Part shown: positions 1 through 5,441 of the stretch, in pieces
How positions within the stretch are numbered: position 1 is the first letter of the stretch
Layout of the letters: each line of letters begins with the position of its first letter
Origin: a virus
Direction: 5' to 3' (one strand)
IMG/VR virus record: IMGVR_UViG_3300046011_002458
Location: 1-57,879 of that record
DNA length: 57,879 nucleotides
Position numbers and translations under genes: made by a program
Notes under the pieces: generated by a model
What the model was told of the DNA's origin: nothing
The model's database searches: none
What the model saw: the letters and a program-made list of their open reading frames with translations, nothing else

Positions 1-711
1 AGATCCGTGCTGACCACCGGCTTCAACGTCAGGGACATCGATTTCCTGGTGCTGCTGCGCGCCACCAAGAGCCCGGTCCTGTATGTGCAGATCCTGGGCC
101 GAGCACTGCGCACGGCCGACGGCAAGACCGACGCCCTGATCGCCGACTTCACCGACACGATCGCCACCCTGGGGCCAGTCGATGCAATCAAGGGCCGCGT
201 GCCCACCGGCAAGCGCAAGGGCGAGGCACCCACCAAGCTGTGCGGTAACTGCGGCAACCCGAACCCGGCGAGCGCCAAGGAATGCGTCGAGTGCGGGCAC
301 CCCTTCCCTGAGCCCGAGCTGATCAAGCATGGCGTCACCGCGTCTGCTGCGGCCGTGCTCAGCAGCCAGAAGGAAAACCTGTTCGAGACCGTGCCAGTCA
401 CCGAGGTGCGCTACCGCCTGCACCACAAGGAAGGCAAGCCGCCAAGCCTGCGTGTCGAGTACTACGACGGCATGCTCAAGAAGGCCGCCGAGTGGTGCTG
501 CCTGAGCCACGAAGGGTTCGCCAGGACCAAGGCCGAGAAGTGGTGGCAGCAGCGATCAAAGATCGACGCCATCCCCAGCAGCACCGAGGAGGCCATCGAG
601 TGGCTCGAGTACGACAACTCGATCCTGCGTGCCCCCGAGGCCATCATCGTCACCAAGGCGGAGAAGTACCCGTCAATCGTTTCATACCACTGGGAAAGGA
701 GAGCGTCATGA
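1..711 (+). CDS. DEAD/DEAH-box helicase, C-terminal part (gene continues from 56845)
   Basis: This is the 3' portion of the helicase whose 5' portion is at 56845-57879. Joined through the terminal repeat the protein is about 538 residues. This part carries the end of helicase domain 2, with motif VI (QILGRALR, about residues 332-339 of the joined protein), then a four-cysteine zinc ribbon (CGNC and CVEC, about residues 383-400) and a C-terminal region of unknown role. Superfamily 2 helicases of this SSL2-like type are common in phage recombination/replication blocks, next to Cas4-like nucleases as here. It overlaps the next gene by an ATGA. Confidence 0.9.
   Translation, partial: RSVLTTGFNVRDIDFLVLLRATKSPVLYVQILGRALRTADGKTDALIADFTDTIATLGPVDAIKGRVPTGKRKGEAPTKLCGNCGNPNPASAKECVECGHPFPEPELIKHGVTASAAAVLSSQKENLFETVPVTEVRYRLHHKEGKPPSLRVEYYDGMLKKAAEWCCLSHEGFARTKAEKWWQQRSKIDAIPSSTEEAIEWLEYDNSILRAPEAIIVTKAEKYPSIVSYHWERRAS
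4..129. repeat. Left copy of terminal direct repeat (assembly overlap)
   Basis: Bases 4-129 are identical to 57754-57879. The repeat lies inside the helicase gene and the reading frame is continuous across the join. Its length is close to common assembler k-mer sizes, so it most likely shows that the contig closes into a circle rather than being a biological terminal repeat. Bases 1-3 do not match. Confidence 0.9.
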
Positions 712-917
712 GTAAAGCAGTTCAAGATCAACAAGAGGTAGAGCGCCTGCGAGCGTCACTCGAGCACACCCTTCAGCGAGCGCCAGCATGGATTGCCGGC
801 GCATCCGTACAGGCCGTGCGCGATTGGAAGAAGCGCCACGCAGCAGCGAAGAAGACCGCCGGCAAGAAGACCGTCACCGCCACCGAGCTGGTGTCCGCAA
901 TTCAATCGGTGGCCTGA
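708..917 (+). CDS. Small basic protein of unknown function
   Basis: The 69-residue product starts at the ATG that overlaps the helicase stop (ATGA), with GGAAAGGAG just upstream, so it is translationally coupled to the helicase. It is helical, Ala- and Lys-rich in its second half (a KKTAGKK stretch), and has no recognisable catalytic motif. Its position suggests an accessory of the helicase/nuclease block, but this is inference only. Confidence 0.7.
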   Translation: MSKAVQDQQEVERLRASLEHTLQRAPAWIAGASVQAVRDWKKRHAAAKKTAGKKTVTATELVSAIQSVA

Positions 918-918
918 C

Positions 919-1119
919 ATGAGGGTCGTCGAAATCGAAGTGAAGATCGGGCTTGCCCGGCGCGAGATGGAGTACTGGCAAGGCATCTTGAAAAACAAGG
1001 TGTGCGGCGAGTGCCAAAACTTCCAGCAGGGTAACTGCCTGAAGTTCAACGCCCGCCCACCAGGCGGCGACAAAGAACCCGGCTGCGACGAATGGTCGTG
1101 GGACGAAATCCCTTTCTGA
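919..1119 (+). CDS. Small Cys-rich protein, putative zinc binder
   Basis: The 66-residue protein has CGEC near its middle and two further cysteines, one in a GNC and one in a GCDEW context, a spacing compatible with one bound zinc. The ATG follows the previous stop by one base. It resembles in style the 60-residue Cys-rich protein at 56663-56845 on the other side of the helicase, so two small putative zinc proteins flank the helicase. Function is unknown. Confidence 0.65.
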   Translation: MRVVEIEVKIGLARREMEYWQGILKNKVCGECQNFQQGNCLKFNARPPGGDKEPGCDEWSWDEIPF

Positions 1120-1124
1120 AGTAG

Positions 1125-1134
1125 TATCACAATG
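1125..1134 (+). promoter_or_regulatory. TATCACAATG site (exact)
   Basis: Exact copy of the recurring 10-mer, oriented with transcription. The last three bases are the ATG of the gene at 1132. No good -10 follows, so this one is more like a repressor stop site or a translation-initiation element than a promoter. Confidence 0.6.
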
Positions 1135-1374
1135 GCAATACCAACCAAACCCCAGCGCGACGGCGATCAGCCGATGCCAACACCAAACGCACACCCAGCC
1201 GTGTGGCCGATCGTCATGCAAGACATGCAGTCCCGCCACGAGCTGGGCGTCAAGCGCTACGGCACACCACTGCAGCCACACAACGGGCGCGACGCGCTGC
1301 GTGACGCATACGAAGAGGCACTCGACCTGGCGGTCTACCTGCGCACAGCAATCTACGAAAGGGATGGCAAATGA
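1132..1374 (+). CDS. Small MazG-like/all-alpha phage protein
   Basis: The 80-residue protein ends with a helical segment containing KRYGTPLQPHNGRDALRDAYEEALDLAVYL. This EE-A-LDLAVYL pattern is typical of short phage proteins related to the all-alpha NTP pyrophosphohydrolases. The ATG at 1132 lies inside the TATCACAATG site and has only a weak Shine-Dalgarno; the internal ATG about 14 codons later is a possible alternative start. A second, larger MazG-like gene is at 4829. Nucleotide-pool control is inferred from family resemblance only. Confidence 0.65.
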   Translation: MAIPTKPQRDGDQPMPTPNAHPAVWPIVMQDMQSRHELGVKRYGTPLQPHNGRDALRDAYEEALDLAVYLRTAIYERDGK

Positions 1375-1502
1375 AACTCTTGACCACTATGGCCGCAGCC
1401 TGGCTTGCAATCGGCGCTCTGGGCATGCTCTGCTTTGCACTGATGGGTGTGATGTTCAAGGTGCTTTACCTCGGCTTCATGTTTGGCTGGAGCGTGATGT
1501 GA
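1371..1502 (+). CDS. 43-residue membrane peptide
   Basis: ATG overlaps the previous stop (ATGA). The product is almost entirely hydrophobic, with one long or two short membrane segments (residues about 5-25 and 28-41) and few charged residues. Coupling on both sides (its stop overlaps the GTG of the next gene) supports it being real. Its role is unknown. Confidence 0.6.
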   Translation: MKLLTTMAAAWLAIGALGMLCFALMGVMFKVLYLGFMFGWSVM

Positions 1503-1726
1503 CCAATGACATCCTCACCGAAGACGACCTGTGCGCGATCGCGGACTACCACACCCGCGATGGTCTGAAGACCTGGCTGCGCTCGAACTGCATCCCGTTC
1601 ATCGAAGCCAAGAGCGGATGGCCGCGCGTGCATCGCAAGGCCCTCGAGCACGCGATGGGCGTGAAGCAGGGCGAAGACTTGACCAAAGGCGCGCCAGTGG
1701 AATTTAACTTCGACTCGTTGCGCTGA
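1499..1726 (+). CDS. DUF4224-like protein next to integrase
   Basis: The 75-residue product starts at GTG 1499, overlapping the membrane peptide's stop. It begins with an ILTEDDLCAIADYHTRDG segment and has RSNCIPF followed by GWPRVHRKALEHAMG, the pattern of DUF4224, a small winged-helix-like family that regularly sits immediately upstream of tyrosine integrases in Proteobacteria. By position it could be the recombination directionality factor; that is inference. Confidence 0.75.
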   Translation: MTNDILTEDDLCAIADYHTRDGLKTWLRSNCIPFIEAKSGWPRVHRKALEHAMGVKQGEDLTKGAPVEFNFDSLR

Positions 1727-1746
1727 AGTATCACAAGCCTTATAAT
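1718..1746 (+). promoter_or_regulatory. Integrase promoter with operator in the spacer
   Basis: -35 TTGCGC (1718-1723), 17-base spacer, -10 TATAAT (1741-1746). The spacer contains TATCACAAG (1729-1737), a variant of the recurring site. The predicted start of transcription falls on or next to the integrase ATG at 1753, so the message would be leaderless. The same -35, spacing and TATCACAAG arrangement appears before the primase gene. Confidence 0.7.
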
Positions 1747-1752
1747 TCACGC

Positions 1753-2838
1753 ATGAAAAGACTTCCACGCTTCAGCGAAAAACGCGGCACCAGCAAGAGC
1801 GGCAAGGAGTGGGTGGCCTACTACCACACGCCCAAGGTCGACGGCAAAGTCAAGTGGACGCCACTGGGCAACAACCGATCGGCCGCGCTGCGCAAGTGGG
1901 CCGAGCTGGAGTTCAAGCCTGTGCCCAACGAGGCCGGCACGTTCAACGCGGTGGCCGACCAGTACATGGTTTGGGCCGAGGCCGAGGTCGTCGTTGGCGA
2001 ACTGGCACCGCGCACGATCGCCGACCGCAAGAAGTACCTCAAGGTCATGCGCCCTGTGTTTGGCCAGCACCCCTTCGCCGCGATCAAGTCGTCGGACGTG
2101 GTCACCTACCTGGACGTGCGCGGCAAGACATCCAAGCACAGCGCCGGCCAAGAGCTGCGCTTCCTGTCGGTCATGTGGAACTGGGCCAAGGCCCGCGACA
2201 TTGTGACCACGGCCAACCCGGTGACGGGCATCAGGCTGCCGGGCACCGGCAATCGCATGATCGAGGTGCGGCCGCAGGACTACTGGCTGGTCCACGGCTG
2301 CGGCGATCGGATGGTGCAAGACGTCATGGAGCTGGCCGCCAGGCTGGGCACGCGCCCGCAGGAGGTCTTCGGCCTGACGTGGGGCAAGGTGGACCTGTCT
2401 GCGAGCCCGATCACGGTCAAGGTCTGGATGAACAAGACCACCGGTTTCAAGATCGTCGTTGCCGATGCCGAGCTGGAGGCGCTGATTCAACGCCTACGGG
2501 GCGATCGCGACCGCCCGAAGGGTCACGTACTGGTCGACGAGGATGGGGCCGCCCTGAACCCTGTGGGCGCTTTCCGGTACCGCTTCACCGCAGCACGGAC
2601 GGCGGCCGCCAAGAAAGCCGAAGAGGCCGAGGTCGATCACCAGGACTTCCAACTGCGGGACTTGCGCCCGATGGCCGGATTGGCCATGCTGGATGCCGAG
2701 GGCATGGACGCTGCGCGCCGCCTGCTTGGCCACACCACCGAGCGCATGACGGCGCACTACACCACCAAGCGTCGGGGCTTCGTCAGCAAGTCCGCGAGCA
2801 TCAAGGTTAGAAGTACTTCTAACCCTTCACAAGAGTGA
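1753..2838 (+). CDS. int: Tyrosine-family site-specific integrase
   Basis: The 361-residue protein catalyses attP/attB recombination. An N-terminal arm-binding region (about 1-55) is followed by a SAM-like core-binding domain (about 60-160) and the catalytic domain (about 175-345). Catalytic residues visible are Arg201 (LGTRPQEV), Arg305 in the LRDLRPMAG box (the usual box II His is replaced by Arg302), His327 in LLGHTTERM, and nucleophile Tyr336 in AHYTTKR. No Shine-Dalgarno precedes the ATG; the promoter -10 is only seven bases upstream. The attP candidate lies about 45 bases after the stop, as is usual for phages inserting into tRNA genes. Confidence 0.95.
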   Translation: MKRLPRFSEKRGTSKSGKEWVAYYHTPKVDGKVKWTPLGNNRSAALRKWAELEFKPVPNEAGTFNAVADQYMVWAEAEVVVGELAPRTIADRKKYLKVMRPVFGQHPFAAIKSSDVVTYLDVRGKTSKHSAGQELRFLSVMWNWAKARDIVTTANPVTGIRLPGTGNRMIEVRPQDYWLVHGCGDRMVQDVMELAARLGTRPQEVFGLTWGKVDLSASPITVKVWMNKTTGFKIVVADAELEALIQRLRGDRDRPKGHVLVDEDGAALNPVGAFRYRFTAARTAAAKKAEEAEVDHQDFQLRDLRPMAGLAMLDAEGMDAARRLLGHTTERMTAHYTTKRRGFVSKSASIKVRSTSNPSQE

Positions 2839-2881
2839 TTAAAATGCCCACTCGCAAGTGCTTGTCACTGCTCAGGAATTA

Positions 2882-2936
2882 TGGAGGCGGGGGTCGGAAT
2901 CGAACCGGCGTACACGGATTTGCAGTCCGCTGCCCA
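2882..2936 (-). other. attP: Candidate attP core: 3' half of a tRNA-Cys gene
   Basis: Read on the minus strand, 2936-2882 gives the anticodon arm with anticodon GCA (2921-2923), a T arm containing GGTTCGATTCC, an acceptor 3' strand CCCCGCC, a T discriminator and CCA (2884-2882). The matching 5' acceptor strand and D arm are not found upstream, so it is not a complete tRNA. A partial 3' tRNA copy beside an integrase is the classic sign of an attachment core that restores the host tRNA gene on insertion. A full but degenerate tRNA is the less likely alternative. Confidence 0.8.
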
Positions 2937-2950
2937 AAACTCACAGAAAC

Positions 2951-2966
2951 CCAGCAACCATGCTGG
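2951..2966. repeat. Small inverted repeat beside attP
   Basis: CCAGCA, ACCA, TGCTGG forms a perfect 6-bp inverted repeat 15 bases from the tRNA-like core. No T-run follows on either strand, so it is not a terminator; it could be an arm or accessory protein site of the attachment region. Confidence 0.4.
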
Positions 2967-3003
2967 TACCGGAGGTGGTCAGGCACTCTGATCACTTCTA
3001 ACA

Positions 3004-3013
3004 TATCACAATG
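3004..3013 (+). promoter_or_regulatory. TATCACAATG site (exact)
   Basis: Exact copy, plus orientation, 80 bases before the gp49-like operon. A -10-like TTGTAG follows after two bases but no convincing -35 is seen. It probably controls the 3084-5416 operon. Confidence 0.6.
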
Positions 3014-3083
3014 ATTGTAGGCTGGCGACCCGCATGAATCCTCAACCCACCGCCAAAAAGTTAGAAGCAGAAAGGACCATCCC

Positions 3084-3371
3084 GTGAACATCCCGGAGAC
3101 GAAACCCCAGCGCACAGCCGTGTCGCTGAACGACATTCAGGACAAGGTCAAAAAGACCACCTACACCGTGTTGCCCGACGGCAAAACCACGATCTGCCAG
3201 CTCCACATGGAGAACGGCTACACGATCAACGGCCATTCGGCTTGCGTCGACCCGACCCAATACAACCAGGCCCTGGGCGAGAAGTACGCCTACGAGGACG
3301 CCATCAACAAGGCCTGGCCGCTCGAAGGCTACCTGCTGGCCGAAGAGATTTACCAAAGGAGCCAAGCATGA
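3084..3371 (+). CDS. Gp49/Gp66-like phage protein (N4 gp49 / Sf6 gp66 family)
   Basis: The 95-residue product starts at GTG 3084 after AAAGGA. The segment from about residue 42 to 86 (MENGYTINGHSACVDP, then YEDAINKAWPLEGYLL) carries the family signature. The family is widespread in early or accessory regions of tailed phages with no established biochemical role. It overlaps the next gene by four bases. A 17-codon reading frame (3034-3087) just upstream ends in its start codon and might be a leader peptide, but nothing else supports it. Confidence 0.85.
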   Translation: MNIPETKPQRTAVSLNDIQDKVKKTTYTVLPDGKTTICQLHMENGYTINGHSACVDPTQYNQALGEKYAYEDAINKAWPLEGYLLAEEIYQRSQA

Positions 3372-3889
3372 AGCAGTACATCGGAGCCAAGCAGATTAAC
3401 GCGATGCCGATGACCCGGTCGGACTACAACGATTTCCGCAACTGGATCTTGCCCGACGACGAGGACGGCAACGACGAGGGCTACCTCGTGGAGTACATCG
3501 ACGGCGGCCAGCGCAACACAGAGGCCTACAAGGGCTACGTGAGCTGGTCTCCCAAGGACGTGTTCGAGCGCTCGTACCGCGAGGTCAGCGGCCTGAGCTT
3601 CGGCCTGGCTCTCGAGGCCTTAAAGCTGGGCAAGAAGGTGGCGCGCGCTGGCTGGAACGGCAAGGGCATGTGGCTGTCCCTGTCCGGCCCGCTCGAGGGG
3701 CGCGTCATCGGAGCTGACCAATTCTGGTCGGAGAACAACCGGGAATGGGCGCGCCAGTTTGGCGGTGCAATGGTCTTGCCCTGCATCACCATGAAGACCA
3801 TTAACGCCAGCGGCCGCGAGGCAATCCTCATGGGTTGGCTGGCCAGCCAAACAGACATGCTGTCCGACGACTGGAGCATTGTCGAATGA
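3368..3889 (+). CDS. DUF2829/Tad2-like protein, putative anti-Thoeris
   Basis: The 173-residue product has two parts. Residues about 1-75 are an acidic N-terminal module ending in a YVSWSPKDVFERSY segment. Residues about 78-173 match DUF2829: LSFGLALEALKLGKKVARAGWNG, then GMWL, then LPCITMKT and a C-terminal GWLASQTDMLSDDW. DUF2829 is the Tad2 family, shown to sequester the cyclic ADP-ribose signal of Thoeris defence. The start at 3368 overlaps the upstream stop and has GGAG spacing. Family assignment is firm; anti-Thoeris activity of this member is inference. Confidence 0.85.
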   Translation: MKQYIGAKQINAMPMTRSDYNDFRNWILPDDEDGNDEGYLVEYIDGGQRNTEAYKGYVSWSPKDVFERSYREVSGLSFGLALEALKLGKKVARAGWNGKGMWLSLSGPLEGRVIGADQFWSENNREWARQFGGAMVLPCITMKTINASGREAILMGWLASQTDMLSDDWSIVE

Positions 3890-4527
3890 CCTTCGTCTGC
3901 CCCCTGCCACCCGTCAAGGTGCTGGTCCGGCCCGAGTACCTCTACGACTTTCAGTGCGACGAAAACGCACCGCTGGTCGAGGGTATCTGGTGCAGCGTCA
4001 AGTCCATCAAGGGCGAGGCGTTTCGCTTTGAGACCTACCTGCCCGAGTACGGCGCGCTCTACGACAAGCTGCCGATCAGTGCGTTCAGACACAACGACGC
4101 CCGCCAGCTCGGCGGCGACTTGCCGCTGGACATCCTGCAGATCTGGGATGCGCTGAGCTACCACGTCACGGTGGTCGACAAGCCGCTGCTCAAGGGTCTG
4201 CGTGCGCAGTTCTTCGCCAAGGACAAGCAGATCTACCAAGGCGAGTTCATGTTCACCCTGGACACCTGCAGCCCTGACCCGCGCATCCCCGACTTCGGCT
4301 TCAGCGAGTCGATCGATGAGCACAAGAGCTACAACGTGCTGAAGCTGGACAACGGCCAGTTTGCACTGCAGCCAAACAACCGGTGCCAGTTCTTCGACCC
4401 TGCATTCAACCCGCAGGCCATGAAGCAGCCCGACTTCAAGGTGGCCACCACGAAGTACCGCGTCGAACAGCAAGCCAAATGGCGGCTGGGCGACACCAGC
4501 AATTTCAACTACGAGAGCAACACATGA
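3886..4527 (+). CDS. Conserved-looking phage protein of unknown function
   Basis: The 213-residue product starts at ATG 3886, overlapping the Tad2-like stop. It is a soluble, mixed alpha/beta protein with many aromatic and acidic residues (for example YEYLYDFQCDE near residue 20 and IPDFGFSES near 145). No catalytic motif or membrane segment is visible. It is translationally coupled on both sides inside the 3084-5416 operon. Confidence 0.75.
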   Translation: MTFVCPLPPVKVLVRPEYLYDFQCDENAPLVEGIWCSVKSIKGEAFRFETYLPEYGALYDKLPISAFRHNDARQLGGDLPLDILQIWDALSYHVTVVDKPLLKGLRAQFFAKDKQIYQGEFMFTLDTCSPDPRIPDFGFSESIDEHKSYNVLKLDNGQFALQPNNRCQFFDPAFNPQAMKQPDFKVATTKYRVEQQAKWRLGDTSNFNYESNT

Positions 4528-4832
4528 GCACCACCTATGCCATCGCCAACGTGCAGCACAGCCTGCAGGCGCTGAAGGAAATGATCCCGCCCGAGAAGTG
4601 GAGCGAGACCCCGCTGCCCGTCATCGCCGCCCCAGGCTGGTGGATGGAAGAGCTGCGCACCGAGATGGGCGTCGAGCCAGGCTTTGAGCCCGAGTCGATC
4701 CACGGCTGCGCAGTCATGCGCAACGACGAGGTCACCGAGCCCTGGCTGATTGACCACGACGGCAAGCGCTACCCCATCCTGCCCAAGTGGCAGCGGGCCA
4801 AGGCCGAAGACACAGAAGGCGGTGCAGTATGA
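4524..4832 (+). CDS. Hypothetical phage protein
   Basis: The 102-residue product starts at the ATG overlapping the previous stop. It has an amphipathic N-terminus and a proline/tryptophan-rich middle (PLPVIAAPGWWMEELR); the C-terminus is lysine-rich. Family not recognised. It belongs to the coupled operon ending with the MazG-like gene. Confidence 0.7.
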   Translation: MSTTYAIANVQHSLQALKEMIPPEKWSETPLPVIAAPGWWMEELRTEMGVEPGFEPESIHGCAVMRNDEVTEPWLIDHDGKRYPILPKWQRAKAEDTEGGAV

Positions 4833-5416
4833 GCACAGCAATCGTGACATTCGAGGACGCCGGCGACGAGGTCAAGATCAGCATGAACTTCGGCCCCGAG
4901 GGTGGCCAGGAGACCAGCGGCGCGCACCAGATGGCCGTCTCTGCTGTGCATGGCCTGCACAAGGAGCACGTCTCCAACTACCACCGCACGGCGGCCTGGC
5001 TGAAGGCCTGCGGCAAGGAGCCCAACCCCGAGGACCTCATGGTTCAGATCGGCTGCCACATCGAGGAGGTGTGCGAGTTCCTCGAGGTGCTGCGCACTGA
5101 CAAGGACGGCTACGCCAAGCTGCTTGATCGCACGCGCACCGACCTCGAGTGGTTCGCATCGAAGCTCAAGCGCCGGGAGCTCACGGTGTACATCCCACCA
5201 CACCTTCGTGAAGACGCCCTGGACGCCCTGTGCGACGCCGAGGTGACCGGCAACGGTGTGGCCTACATGGCCGGGCTGAACAAGCCCTCAGCCGACCAGG
5301 CTGTGCTGAACAGCAACGATGCCAAGCTAGTGGATGGCAAGCCCGTCATCCTCGAGGGCGGCAAGATCGGCAAGCCCGAGGGCTGGAAGCCACCGGACCT
5401 GCGATCGTTCGTCTAA
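4829..5416 (+). CDS. MazG-like nucleotide pyrophosphohydrolase
   Basis: The 195-residue product has the MazG-like helical core with the metal-binding pattern EEVCEFLEVLR (about residues 79-89) and ALCDAEVTGNGVAYMAG (about 133-149), followed by a C-terminal tail (SNDAKLVDGKPV and a KPEGWKPPDL end) typical of the phage members. MazG-type enzymes hydrolyse (d)NTPs or related signal nucleotides. It is the last gene before a strong terminator. The small MazG-like protein at 1132 is in the neighbouring operon. Confidence 0.8.
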   Translation: MSTAIVTFEDAGDEVKISMNFGPEGGQETSGAHQMAVSAVHGLHKEHVSNYHRTAAWLKACGKEPNPEDLMVQIGCHIEEVCEFLEVLRTDKDGYAKLLDRTRTDLEWFASKLKRRELTVYIPPHLREDALDALCDAEVTGNGVAYMAGLNKPSADQAVLNSNDAKLVDGKPVILEGGKIGKPEGWKPPDLRSFV

Positions 5417-5418
5417 AA

Positions 5419-5441
5419 GAAGGGGGCCTCGGCCCCCTTTC
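5419..5441. terminator. Bidirectional intrinsic terminator between convergent operons
   Basis: A perfect GGGGGCC / GGCCCCC stem with a two-base loop, preceded by AAAAGAA and followed by TTTCTT, lies between the plus-strand MazG-like gene and the 3' end of the giant minus-strand gene. It can serve both transcripts. Confidence 0.9.

Noticed and set aside
1747-2490. Long minus-strand frame opposite the integrase
   Set aside because: It is a shadow frame in a GC-rich gene: biased to Arg/Ala/His/Gly, without Shine-Dalgarno, and the plus-strand integrase has all family motifs.
2882-2966. Complete phage-encoded tRNA-Cys
   Set aside because: The 5' acceptor strand and D arm that would pair with the CCCCGCC 3' strand are not found, and the fragment sits beside the integrase; an attachment core explains it better.
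3034-3087. 17-codon leader peptide before the gp49-like gene
   Set aside because: It overlaps the next start but has no convincing ribosome binding site and no characteristic composition.
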